Positions 46,001 to 61,000 of a stretch of 64,000 nt of DNA are shown one piece after another. The stretch comes from Labia minor (taxonomy: Eukaryota > Arthropoda > Insecta > Dermaptera > Spongiphoridae): NCBI GenBank assembly GCA_963082975.1, contig OY720344.1, positions 8,729,580 to 8,793,579 of the forward strand. The letters run 5' to 3'. Within the stretch, counting starts at the first letter, position 1. Every line of letters starts with the position of its first letter. The notes below the pieces were generated by a model. The model searched no databases, was not told the DNA's origin, and saw only the letters and a program-made list of their open reading frames with translations. A program made the translations under genes and the position numbers.

Positions 46001-49000
46001 TTTTATAAATTTTATTTTTTAATTTTCCCGTAAAAATTATTTAAGGTCATCGTAGGATGACCCTAGGTTTTCGGCATAATAAAATAATTATTCATCAGCA
46101 ATATCAATAATATATTTTTTTAATATTTTTATGATGTAATATGAACGAATTTATTATTTTTTTTAAAACATTTCATTTTTTAATTTTCCCGTAAAAATTA
46201 TGAAAGGTCATCGTAGGATGACCCTAGGTTTAGGAAATGTCAATAATATATTTTTTTAATATTTTTATGATGTAAAATGAACGAATTTATTATTTTTTTT
46301 AAAACATTTCATTTTTTGATTTTCCCGTAAAAATTATGAAAGGTCATCGTAGGATGACCCTAGGTTTTCAGCATAAAAAAATAATTATTGATCAGAAATA
46401 TCAATAATATATTTTTTTAATATTTTTATGATGTAAAATGAACGAATTTATTATTTATTTTTATAAATTTTATTTTTAAATTTTCCCGTAAAAATTATGA
46501 AAGGTCATCGTAGGATGACCCTAGGTTTTCGGCATAATAAAATAATTATTCATCAGAAATATCAATAATATATTTTGTTAATATTTTTATGATGTAAAAT
46601 GAACGAATTTATTATTTTTTTTAAAACATTTCATTTTTTGATTTTCCCGTAAAAATTATGAAAGGTCATCGTAGGATGACCCTAGGTTTAAGAAATATCA
46701 ATAATATATTTTTTTAATATTTTTATGATGTAAAATGAACGAATTTATTATTTATTTTTAAAAATTTCATTTTTAAATTTTCCCGTAAAAATTATGAAAG
46801 GTCATCGTAGGATGACCCTAGGTTTTCGGCATAAAAAAATAATTTTTAGTAAGAAATATGAATAATATATTTTTTTAATATTTTTATGATGTAAAATGAA
46901 CGAAATTATTATTTATTTTTAAAAATTTCATTTATTAATTTCACCGAAAAAATTATGAAAGGTCATCGTAGGATGACCCTAGGGTTTCGGCATAATAAAA
47001 TAATTATTCATCAGAAATATCAATAATATATTTTTTTAATATTTTTATGATGTAAAATGAACGAATTTATTATTTATTTTTAAAAATTTCATTTTTTAAT
47101 TTTACCGAAAAAATTATGAAAGGTCATCGTAGGATGACCCTAGGTTTTCGGCATAATAAAATAATTATTCATCAGAAATATCAATAATATATTTTTTTAA
47201 TATTTTTATGATGTAAAATGAACGAATTTATTATTTATTTTTATAAATTTTATTTTTTAATTTTCCCGTAAAAATTATGAAAGGTCATCGTAGGATGACC
47301 CTAGGTTTTCGGCATAATAAAATAATTATTCATCAGATATATCAATAATATATTTTTTTAATATTTTTATGATGTAAAATGAACGAATTTATTATTTATT
47401 TTTAAAAATTTCATTTTTTAATTTTACCGAAAAAATTATGAAAGGTCATCGTAGGATGACCCTAGGTTTTCGGCATAATAAAATAATTATTCATCAGAAA
47501 TATCAATAATATATTTTTTTAATATTTTTATGATGTAAAATGAACGAATTTATTATTTATTTTTAAAAATTTCATTTTTTAATTTTCCCGTAAAAATTAT
47601 GAAATGTCATCATAGGATGACCTTAGGTTTTCGGCATAAAAAAATAATTATTAATCAGAAATATCAATAATATATTTTTTTAATATTTTTATGATGTAAA
47701 ATGAACGAATTTATTATTTATTTTTAAAAATTTCATTTAAAAATAATGAAAGGTCATCGTAGGATGACCCTAGGTTTTCGGCATAAAAAAATAATTATTC
47801 ATCAGAAATATCAATAATATATTTTTTTAATATTTTTATGATGTAAAATGAACCAATTTATTATTTATTTTTATAAATTTTATTTTTTAATTTTCCCGTA
47901 AAAATTATGAAAGGTCATCGTAGGATGACCCTAGGTTTTCGGCATAATAAAACAATTATTCATCAGAAATATCAATAATATATTTTTTTAATATTTTTAT
48001 GATGTAAAATGAACGAATTTATTATTTTTTTTAAAACATTTCATTTTTTGATTTTCCCGTAAAAATTATGAAAGGTCATCGTAGGATGACCCTAGGTTTT
48101 CAGCATAAAAAAATAATTATTCATCAGAAATATCAATAATATATTTTTTTAATATTTTTATGATGTAAAATGAACCAATTTATTATTTATTTTTATAAAT
48201 TTTATTTTTTAATTTTCCCGTAAAAATTATGAAAGGTCATCGTAGGATGACCCTAGGTTTTCGGCATAAAAAAATAATTATTCATCAGAAATATCAATAA
48301 TATATTTTTTTAATATTTTTATGATGTAAAATGAACGAATTTATTATTTATTTTTAAAAATTTCATTTAAAAATTATGAAAGGTCATCGTAGGATGACCC
48401 TAGGTTTACGGCATAAAAAAATAATTATTCATCAGAAATATCAATAATATATTTTTTTAATATTTTTATGATGTAAAATGAACGAATTTATTATTTTTTT
48501 TAAAACATTTCATTTTTTGATTTTCCCGTAAAAATTATGAAAGGTCATCGTAGGATGACCCTAGGTTTTCAGCATAAAAAAATAATTATTGATCAGAAAT
48601 ATCAATAATATATTTTTTTAATATTTTTATGATGTAAAATGAACGAATTTATTATTTATTTTTATAAATTTTATTTTTAAATTTTCCCGTAAAAATTATG
48701 AAAGGTCATCGTAGGATGACCCTAGATTTTCGGCATAAAAAAATAATTATTCATCAGAAATATCAATAATATATTTTTTTAATATTTTTATGATGTAAAA
48801 TGAACGAATTTATTATTTATTTTAAAACATTTCATTTTTTAATTTTCCCGTAAAAATTATGAAAGGTCATCGTAGGATGACCCTAGGTTTAGGAAATGTC
48901 AATAATATATTTTTTTAATATTTTTATGATGTAAAATGAACGAATATATTATTTATTTTTAAAAATTTCATTTTTTAATTTTCCCGTAAAAATTATGAAA

Positions 49001-52000
49001 GGTCATCGTAGGATGACCCTAGATTTTCGGCATAAAAAAATAATTATTCATCAGAAATATCAATAATATATTTTTTTAATATTTTTATGATGTAAAATGA
49101 AAGAATTTATTATTTATTTATAAAAATTTCATTTTTTAATTTTCCCGTAAAAATTATGAGAGGTCATCGTAGGATGACCCTAGGTTTTCGGCATAAAAAA
49201 ATAATTTTTAGTAAGAAATATGAATAATATATTTATTTAATATTTTTATGATGTAAAATGAACGAATTTATTATTTAATTTAAAAATTTCATTTTTTAAT
49301 TTTCCCGTAAAAATTATGAAAGATCATCGTAGGATGACCCTAGGTTTTCGGCATAATAAAATAATTATTCATCAGCAATATCAATAATATATTTTTTTAA
49401 TATTTTTATGATGTAATATGAACGAATTTATTATTTTTTTTAAAACATTTCATTTTTTAATTTTCCCGTAAAAATTATGAAAGGTCATCGTAGGATGACC
49501 CTAGGTTTTCGGCATAATAAAATAATTATTCATCAGAAATATCAATAATATATTTTTTTAATATTTTTAAGATGTAAAATGAACGAATTTATTATTTAAT
49601 TTAAAAATTTCATTTTTTAATTTTCCCGTAAAAATTATGAAAGATCATCGTAGGATGACCCTAGGTTTTCGGCATAATAAAATAATTATTCATCAGCAAT
49701 ATCAATAATATATTTTTTTAATATTTTTATGATGTAATATGAACGAATTTATTATTTTTTTTAAAACATTTCATTTTTTAATTTTCCCGTAAAAATTATG
49801 AAAGGTCATCGTAGGATGACCCTAGGTTTAGGAAATGTCAATAATATATTTTTTTAATATTTTTATGATGTAAAATGAACGAATATATTATTTATTTTTA
49901 AAAATTTCATTTTTTAATTTTCCCGTAAAAATTATGAAAGGTCATCGTAGGATGACCCTAGATTTTCGGCATAAAAAAATAATTATTCATCAGAAATATC
50001 AATAATATATTTTTTTAATATTTTTATGATGTAAAATGAACGAATTTATTATTTATTTTTATAAATTTTATTTTTTAATTTTCCCGTAAAAATTATGAAA
50101 GGTCATCGTAGGATGACCCTAGGTTTTCGGCATAATAAAATAATAATTCATCAGCAATATCAATAATATATTTTTTTAATATTTTTATGATGTAATATGA
50201 ACGAATTTATTATTTTTTTTAAAACATTTCATTTTTTAATTTTCCCGTAAAAATTAGGAAAGGTCATCGTAGGATGACCCTAGGTTTAGGAAATGTCAAT
50301 AATATATTTTTTTAATATTTTTATGATGTAAAATGAACGAATTTATTATTTAATTTAAAAATTTCATTTTTTAATTTTCCCGTAAAAATTATGAAAGGTC
50401 ATCGTAGGATGACCCTAGGTTTTCGGCATAAAAAAATAATTATTCATCAGAAATATCAATAATATATTTTTTTAATATTTTTATGATGTAAAATGAACGA
50501 ATATATTATTTTTTTTTAAACATTTCATTTTTTGATTTTCCCGTAAAAATTATGAAAGGTCATCGTAGGATGACCCTAGGTTTTCAGCATAAAAAAATAA
50601 TTATTCATCGGAAATATCAATAATTTATTTTTTTTAATATTTTTATGATGTAAAATGAACGAATTTATTATTTATTTTAAAACATTTCATTTTCTAATTT
50701 GCCCCTAAATATTATGAAAGGTCATCGTAGGATGACCCTAGGTTTAAGAAATATAAATAATTTATTTTTTTAATATTTTTATGATGTAAAATGAACGAAT
50801 TTATTATTTATTTTTAAAAATTTCATTTTTTAATTTTCAAGTAATAATTATGAAAGGTCATCGTAGGATGACCCTAGGTTTTCGGCATAATATATAATTA
50901 TTCATCAGAAATATCAATAATATTTTTTTTTAATATTTTTATGATGTAAAATGAACGAATTTATTATTTATTTTTAAAAAATTTCATTTTTTAATTTTCC
51001 CGTAAAAATTATGAAAGGTCATCGTAGGATGACCCTAGGTTTTCGGCATAAAAAAATAATTATTCATCAGAAATATCAATAATATATTTTTTTAATATTT
51101 TTATGATGTAAAATGAACGAATTTATTATTTTTTTTAAAACATTTCATTTTTTGATTTTCCCGTAAAAATTATGAAAGGTCATCGTAGGATGACCCTAGG
51201 TTTTCAGCATAAAAAAATAATTATTCATCAGAAATATCAATAATATATTTTTTTAATATTTTTATGATGTAAAATGAACGAATTTATTATTTATTTTAAA
51301 ACATTTCATTTTCTAATTTGCCCCTAAAAATTATGAAAGGTCATCGTAGGATGACCCTAGGTTTAAGAAATATCAATAATATATTTTTTTAATATTTTTA
51401 TGATGTAAAATGAACGAATTTATTATTTATTTTTAAAAATTTCATTTTTTAATTTTCAAGTAAAAATTATGAAAGGTCATCGTAGGATGACCCTAGGTTT
51501 TCGGCATAAAAAAATAATTATTCATCAGAAATATCAATAATATTTTTTTTTAATATTTTCATGATGTAAAATGAACGAATTTATTATTTATTTTTAAAAA
51601 ATTTCATTTTTTAATTTTCCCGTAAAAATTATGAAAGGTCATCGTAGGATGACCCTAGGTTTTCGGCATAAAAAAATAATTATTCATCAGAAATATCAAT
51701 AATATATTTTTTTAATATTTTTATGATGTAAAATGAACGAATTTATTATTTATTTTTATAAATTTTATTTTTTAATTTTCCCGTAAAAATTATGAAAGGT
51801 CATCGTAGGATAACCCTAGGTTTTCGGCATAATAAAATAATCATTCATCAGAAATATCAATAATATATTTTTTTAATATTTTTATGATGTAAAATGAACG
51901 AATTTATTATTTTTTTTAAAACATTTCATTTTTTGATTTTCCCGTAAAAATTATGAAAGGTCATCGTAGGATGACCCTAGGTTTTCAGCATAAAAAAAAA

Positions 52001-55000
52001 ATTATTCATCAGAAATATCAATAATATATTTTTTTAATATTTTTATGATGTAAAATGAACCAATTTATTATTTATTTTTATAAATTTTATTTTTTAATTT
52101 TCCCGTAAAAATTATGAAAGGTCATCGTAGGATGACCCTAGGTTTTCGGCATAATAAAATAATTATTCATCAGAAATATCAATAATATATTTTTTTAATA
52201 TTTTTATGATGTAAAATGAACGAATTTATTATTTATTTTAAAACATTTCATTTTCTAATTTGCCCCTAAAAATTATGAAAGGTCATCGTAGGATGACCCT
52301 AGGTTTAGGAAATGTCAATAATATATTTTTTTAATATTTTTATGATGTAAAATGAACGAATTTATTATTTATTTTTAAAAATTTCATTTTTTAATTTTCC
52401 CGTAAAAATTATGAAAGGTCATCGTAGGATGACCCTAGGTTTTCCGCATAAAAAAATAATTATTCATCAGAAATATCAATTATATATTTTTTTAATGTTT
52501 TTATGATGTAAAATGAACGAATTTATTATTTATTTTTATAAATTTTATTTTTTAATTTTCCCGTAAAAATTATGAAAGGTCATCGTAGGATGACCCTAGG
52601 TTTTCGGAATAATAAAATAATTATTCATCAGAAATATCAATAATATATTTTTTTAATATTTTTATGATGTAAAATGAACGAATTTATTATTTTTTTTAAA
52701 ACATTTCATTTTTTGATTTTCCCGTAAAAATTATGAAAGGTCATCTTAGGATGACCCTAGGTTTTCAGCATAAAAAAATAATTATTCATCAGAAATATCA
52801 ATAATATATTTTTTTAATATTTTTATGATGTAAAATGAACCAATTTATTATTTATTTTTATAAATTTTATTTTTTAATTTTCCCATAAAAATTATGAAAG
52901 GTCATCGTAGGATGACCCTAGGTTTTCGGCATAATAAAATAATTATTCATCAGAAATATCAATAATATATTTTTTTAATATTTTTATGATGTAAAATGAA
53001 CGAATTTATTATTTATTTTAAAACATTTCATTTTCTAATTTGCCCCTAAAAATTATGAAAGGTCATCGTAGGATGACCCTAGGTTTAGGAAATGTCAATA
53101 ATATATTTTTTTAATATTTTTATGATGTAAAATGAACGAATTTATTATTTATTTTTAAAAATTTCATTTTTTAATTTTCCCCTAAAAATTATGAAAGGTC
53201 ATCGTAGGATGACCCTAGGTTTTCGGCAAAAAAAAATAATTATTCATCAGAAATATCAATAATATATTTTTTTAATATTTTTATGATGTAAAATGAACGA
53301 ATTTATTATTTATTTTAAAACATTTCATTTTTTAATTTGTCCCTAAAAATTATGAAAGGTCATCGTAGGATGACCCTAGGTTTCAGAAATATCAATAATA
53401 TATTTTTTTAATATTTTTATGATGTAAAATGAACGAATTTATTATTTATTTTTAAAAATTTCATTTAAAACTTATGAAAGGTCATCAAAGGATGACCCTA
53501 GGTTTTCGGCATAATAAAATAATTATTCATCAGAAATATCAATAATATATTTTTTTAATATTTTTATGATGTAAAATGAACGAATTTATTATTTATTTTA
53601 AAACATTTCATTTTTTAATTTGCCCCTAAAAATTATGAAAGGTCATCGTAGGATGACCCTAGGTTTAAGAAATATCAATAATATATTTTTTTAATATTTT
53701 TATGATGTAAAATGAACGAATATATTATTTATTTTTATAAATTTTATTTTTTAATTTTCCCGTAAAAATTATTTAAGGTCATCGTAGGATGACCCTAGGT
53801 TTTCGGCATAATAAAATAATTATTCATCAGCAATATCAATAATATATTTTTTTAATATTTTTATGATGTAATATGAACGAATTTATTATTTTTTTTAAAA
53901 CATTTCATTTTTTAATTTTCCCGTAAAAATTATGAAAGGTCATCGTAGGATGACCCTAGGTTTAGGAAATGTCAATAATATATTTTTTTAATATTTTTAT
54001 GATGTAAAATGAACGAATTTATTATTTAATTTAAAAATTTCATTTTTTAATTTACCCGTAAAAATTATGAAAGGTCATCGTAGGATGACCCTAGGTTTTC
54101 AGCATAAAAAAATAATTATTTATAGAAATATCAATAATATATTTTTTTAATATTTTTATGATGTAAAATGAACGAATATATTATTTATTTTTAAAAATTT
54201 CATTTTTTAATTTTCCCGTAAAAATTATGAAAGGTCATCGTAGGATGACCCTAGATTTTCGGCATAAAAAAATAATTATTCATCAGAAATATCAATAATA
54301 TATTTTTTTAATATTTTTATGATGTAAAATGAACGAATTTATTATTTATTTTTATAAATTTTATTTTTTAATTTTCCCGTAAAAATTATGAAAGGTCATC
54401 GTAGGATGACCCTAGGTTTTCAGCATAAAAAAATAATTATTCATCAGCAATATCAATAATATATTTTTTTAATATTTTTATGATGTAATATGAACGAATT
54501 TATTATTTTTTTTAAAACATTTCATTTTTTAATTTTCCCGTAAAAATTATGAAAGGTCATCGTAGGATGACCCTAGGTTTTCGGCATAAAAAAATAATTA
54601 TTCATCAGAAATATCAATAATATTTTTTTTTAATATTTTCATGATGTAAAATGAACGAATTTATTATTTATTTTTAAAAAATTTCATTTTTTAATTTTCC
54701 CGTAAAAATTATTTAAGGTCATCGTAGGATGACCCTAGGTTTTCGGCATAAAAAAATAATTATTCATCAGAAATATCAATAATATATTTTTTTAATATTT
54801 TTATGATGTAAAATGAACGAATTTATTATTTATTTTTATAAATTTTATTTTTTAATTTTCCCGTAAAAATTATGAAAGGTCATCGTAGGATGACCCTAGG
54901 TTTTCGGCATAATAAAATAATTATTCATCAGCAATATCAATAATATATTTTTTTAATATTTTTATGATGTAATATGAACGAATTTATTATTTTTTTTAAA

Positions 55001-58000
55001 ACATTTCATTTTTTAATTTTCCCGTAAAAATTATGAAAGGTCATCGTAGGATGACCCTAGGTTTAGGAAATGTCAATAATATATTTTTTTAATATTTTTA
55101 TGATGTAAAATGAACGAATTTATTATTTAATTTAAAAATTTCATTTTTTAATTTACCCGTAAAAATTATGAAAGGTCATCGTAGGATGACCCTAGGTTTT
55201 CAGCATAAAAAAATAATTATTCATCAGAAATATCAATAATATATTTTTTTAATATTTTTATGATGTAAAATGAACGAATATATTATTTATTTTTAAAAAT
55301 TTCATTTTTTAATTTTCCCGTAAAAATTATGAAAGGTCATCGTAGGATGACCCTAGATTTTCGGCATAAAAAAATAATTATTCATCAGAAATATCAATAA
55401 TATATTTTTTTAATATTTTTATGATGTAAAATGAACGAATTTATTATTTATTTTTATGAATTTTATTTTTTAATTTTCCCGTAAAAATTATGAAAGGTCA
55501 TCGTAGGATGACCCTAGGTTTTCGGCATAATAAAATAATTATTCATCAGAAATATCAATAATATATTTTTTTAATATTTTTATGATGTAAAATGAACGAA
55601 TTTATTATTTATTTTTAAAAATTTCATTTTTTAATTTTCCCGTAAAAATTATGAAAGGTCATCGTAGGATGACCCTAGGTTTTCGGCATAAAAAAATAAT
55701 TATTCATCAGAAATATCAATTATATATTTTTTTAATGTTTTTATGATGTAAAATGAACGAATTTATTATTTATTTTTATAAATTTTATTTTTTAATTTTC
55801 CCGTAAAAATTATGAAAGGTCATCGTAGGATGACCCTAGGTTTAGGAAATGTCAATAATATATTTTTTTAATATTTTTATGATGTAAAATGAACGAATTT
55901 ATTATTTAATTTAAAAATTTCATTTTTTAATTTACCCGTAAAAATTATGAAAGGTCATCGTAGGATGACCCTAGGTTTTCAGCATAAAAAAATAATTATT
56001 CATCAGAAATATCAATAATATATTTTTTTAATATTTTTATGATGTAAAATGAACGAATATATATTTATTTTTAAAAATTTCATTTTTTAATTTTCCCGTA
56101 AAAATTATGAAAGGTCATCGTAGGATGACCCTAGATTTTCGGCATAAAAAAATAATTATTCATCAGAAATATCAATAATATATTTTTTTAATATTTTTAT
56201 GATGTAAAATGAACGAATTTATTATTTATTTTTATAAATTTTATTTTTTAATTTTCCCGTAAAAATTATGAAAGGTCATCGTAGGATGACCCTAGGTTTT
56301 CAGCATAAAAAAATAATTATTCATCAGCAATATCAATAATATATTTTTTTAATATTTTTATGATGTAATATGAACGAATTTATTATTTTTTTTAAAACAT
56401 TTCATTTTTTAATTTTCCCGTAAAAATTATGAAAGGACATCGTAGGATGTCCCTAGGTTTTCGGCATAAAAAAATAATTATTCATCAGAAATATCAATAA
56501 TATATTTTTTTAATATTTTTATGATGTAAAATGAACGAATATATTATTTATTTTTAAAAATTTCATTTTTTAATTTTCCCGTAAAGATTATGAAAGGTCA
56601 TCGTAGGATGACCCTAGATGTTCGGCATAAAAAAATAATTATTCATCGGAAATATCAATAATATATTTTTTTAATATTTTTATGATGTAAAATGAACGAA
56701 TATATTATTTATTTTTAAAAATTTTATTTTTTAATTTTCCCGTAAAAATTATGAAAGGTCATCGTAGGATGACCCTAGGTTTTCGGCATAATAAAATAAT
56801 TATTCATCAGAAATATCAATAATATATTTTTTTAATATTTTTATGATGTAAAATGAACGAATTTATTATTTTTTTTAAAACATTTATTTTTTGATTTTCC
56901 CGTAAAAATTATGAAAGGTCATCGTAGGATGACCCTAGGTTTAGGAAATGTCAATAATATATTTTTTTAATATTTTTATGATGTAAAATGAACGAATTTA
57001 TTATTTAATTTAAAAATTTCATTTTTTAATTTACCCGTAAAAATTATGAAAGGTCATCGTAGGATGACCCTAGGTTTTCAGCATAAAAAAATAATTATTC
57101 ATCAGAAATATCAATAATATATTTTTTTAATATTTTTATGATGTAAAATGAACGAATATATTATTTATTTTTAAAAATTTCATTTTTTAATTTTCCCGTA
57201 AAAATTATGAAAGGTCATCGTAGGATGACCCTAGATTTTCGGCATAAAAAAATAATTATTCATCAGAAATATCAATAATATATTTTTTTAATATTTTTAT
57301 GATGTAAAATGAACGAATTTATTATTTATTTTTATAAATTTTATTTTTTAATTTTCCCGTAAAAATTATGAAAGGTCATCGTAGGATGACCCTAGGTTTT
57401 CAGCATAAAAAAATAATTATTCATCAGCAATATCAATAATATATTTTTTTAATATTTTTATGATGTAATATGAACGAATTTATTATTTTTTTTAAAACAT
57501 TTCATTTTTTAATTTTCCCGTAAAAATTATGAAAGGACATCGTAGGATGTCCCTAGGTTTTCGGCATAAAAAAATAATTATTCATCAGATTATTTAAATT
57601 ATTTATTTAAATTATTTAAGGTCATCGTAGGATGACCCTAGGTTTTCGGCATAATAAAATAATTATTCATCAGCAATATCAATAATATATTTTTTTAATA
57701 TTTTTATGATGTAATATGAACGAATTTATTATTTTTTTTAAAACATTTCATTTTTTAATTTTCCCGTAAAAATTATGAAAGGTCATCGTAGGATGACCCT
57801 AGGTTTAGGAAATGTCAATAATATATTTTTTTAATATTTTTATGATGTAAAATGAACGAATTTATTATTTAATTTAAAAATTTCATTTTTTAATTTACCC
57901 GTAAAAATTATGAAAGGTCATCGTAGTATGACCCTAGGTTTTCAGCATAAAAAAATAATTATTCATCAGAAATATCAATAATATATTTTTTTAATATTTT

Positions 58001-61000
58001 TATGATGTAAAATGAACGAATATATTATTTATTTTTAAAAATTTCATTTTTTAATTTTCCCGTAAAAATTATGAAAGGTCATCGTAGGATGACCCTAGAT
58101 TTTCGGCATAAAAAAATAATTATTCATCAGAAATATCAATAATATATTTTTTTAATATTTTTATGATGTAAAATGAACCAATTTATTATTTATTTTTATA
58201 AATTTTATTTTTTAATTTTCCCGTAAAAATTATGAAAGGTCATCGTAGGATGACCCTAGGTTTTCGGCATAAAAAAATAATTATTCATCAGAAATATCAA
58301 TAATATATTTTTTTAATATTTTTATGATGTAAAATGAACGAATTTATTATTTATTTTTAAAAATTTCATTTAAAAATTATGAAAGGTCATCGTAGGATGA
58401 CCCTAGGTTTACGGCATAAAAAAATAATTATTCATCAGAAATATCAATAATATATTTTTTTAATATTTTTATGATGTAAAATGAACGAATTTATTATTTT
58501 TTTTAAAACATTTCATTTTTTGATTTTCCCGTAAAAATTATGAAAGGTCATCGTAGGATGACCCTAGGTTTTCAGCATAAAAAAATAATTATTGATCAGA
58601 AATATCAATAATATATTTTTTTAATATTTTTATGATGTAAAATGAACGAATTTATTATTTATTTTTATAAATTTTATTTTTAAATTTTCCCGTAAAAATT
58701 ATGAAAGGTCATCGTAGGATGACCCTAGATTTTCGGCATAAAAAAATTATTATTCATCAGAAATATCAATAATATATTTTTTTAATATTTTTATGATGTA
58801 AAATGAACGAATTTATTATTTATTTTAAAACATTTCATTTTTTAATTTTCCCGTAAAAATTATGAAAGGTCATCGTAGGATGACCCTAGGTTTAGGAAAT
58901 GTCAATAATATATTTTTTTAATATTTTTATGATGTAAAATGAACGAATATATTATTTATTTTTAAAAATTTCATTTTTTAATTTTCCCGTAAAAATTATG
59001 AAATGTCATCGTAGGATGACCCTAGATTTTCGGCATAAAAAAATAATTATTCATCAGAAATATCAATAATATATTTTTTTAATATTTTTATGATGTAAAA
59101 TGAAAGAATTTATTATTTATTTTTAAAAATTTCATTTTTTAATTTTCCCGTAAAAATTATGAGAGGTCATCGTAAGATGACCCTAGGTTTTCGGCATAAA
59201 AAAATAATTTTTAGTAAGAAATATGAATAATATATTTATTTAATATTTTTATGATGTAAAATGAACGAATTTATTATTTATTTTTAAAAATATAATTTTT
59301 TAATTTTCCCGTAAAAATTATGACAGGTCATCGTAGGATGACCCTAGGTTTTCGGCATAATAAAATAATTATTCATCAGAAATATCAATAATATATTTTT
59401 TTAATATTTTTAAGATGTAAAATGAACGAATTTATTATTTAATTTAAAAATTTCATTTTTTAATTTTCCCGTAAAAATTATGAAAGATCATCGTAGGATG
59501 ACCCTAGGTTTTCGGCATAATAAAATAATTATTCATCAGCAATATCAATAATATATTTTTTTAATATTTTTATGATGTAATATGAACGAATTTATTATTT
59601 TTTTTAAAACATTTCATTTTTTAATTTTCCCGTAAAAATTATGAAAGGTCATCGTAGGATGACCCTAGGTTTAGGAAATGTCAATAATATATTTTTTTAA
59701 TATTTTTATGATGTAAAATGAACGAATATATTATTTATTTTTAAAAATTTCATTTTTTAATTTTCCCGTAAAAATTATGAAAGGTCATCGTAGGATGACC
59801 CTAGATTTTCGGCATAAAAAAATAATTATTCATCAGAAATATCAATAATATATTTTTTTAATATTTTTATGATGTAAAATGAACGAATTTATTATTTATT
59901 TTTATAAATTTTATTTTTTAATTTTCCCGTAAAAATTATGAAAGGTCATCGTAGGATGACCCTAGGTTTTCGGCATAATAAAATAATAATTCATCAGCAA
60001 TATCAATAATATATTTTTTTAATATTTTTATGATGTAATATGAACGAATTTATAATTTTTTTTAAAACATTTCATTTTTTAATTTTCCCGTAAAAATTAG
60101 GAAAGGTCATCGTAGGATGACCCTAGGTTTAGGAAATGTCAATAATATATTTTTTTAATATTTTTATGATGTAAAATGAACGAATTTATTATTTAATTTA
60201 AAAATTTCATTTTTTAATTTTCCCGTAAAAATTATGAAAGGTCATCGTAGGATGACCCTAGGTTTTCGGCATAAAAAAATAATTATTCATCAGAAATATC
60301 AATAATATATTTTTTTAATATTTTTATGATGTAAAATGAACGAATATATTATTTTTTTTTAAACATTTCATTTTTTGATTTTCCCGTAAAAATTATGAAA
60401 GGTCATCGTAGGATGACCCTAGGTTTTCAGCATAAAAAAATAATTATTCATCGGAAATATCAATAATTTATTTTTTTTAATATTTTTATGATGTAAAATG
60501 AACGAATTTATTATTTATTTTAAAACATTTCATTTTCTAATTTGCCCCTAAATATTATGAAAGGTCATCGTAGGATGACCCTAGGTTTAAGAAATATAAA
60601 TAATTTATTTTTTTAATATTTTTATGATGTAAAATGAACGAATTTATTATTTATTTTTAAAAATTTCATTTTTTAATTTTCAAGTAATAATTATGAAAGG
60701 TCATCGTAGGATGACCCTAGGTTTTCGGCATAATATATAATTATTCATCAGAAATATCAATAATATTTTTTTTTAATATTTTTATGATGTAAAATGAACG
60801 AATTTATTATTTATTTTTAAAAAATTTCATTTTTTAATTTTCCCGTAAAAATTATGAAAGGTCATCGTAGGATGACCCTAGGTTTTCGGCATAAAAAAAT
60901 AATTATTCATCAGAAATATCAATAATATATTTTTTTAATATTTTTATGATGTAAAATGAACGAATTTATTATTTTTTTTAAAACATTTCATTTTTTGATT

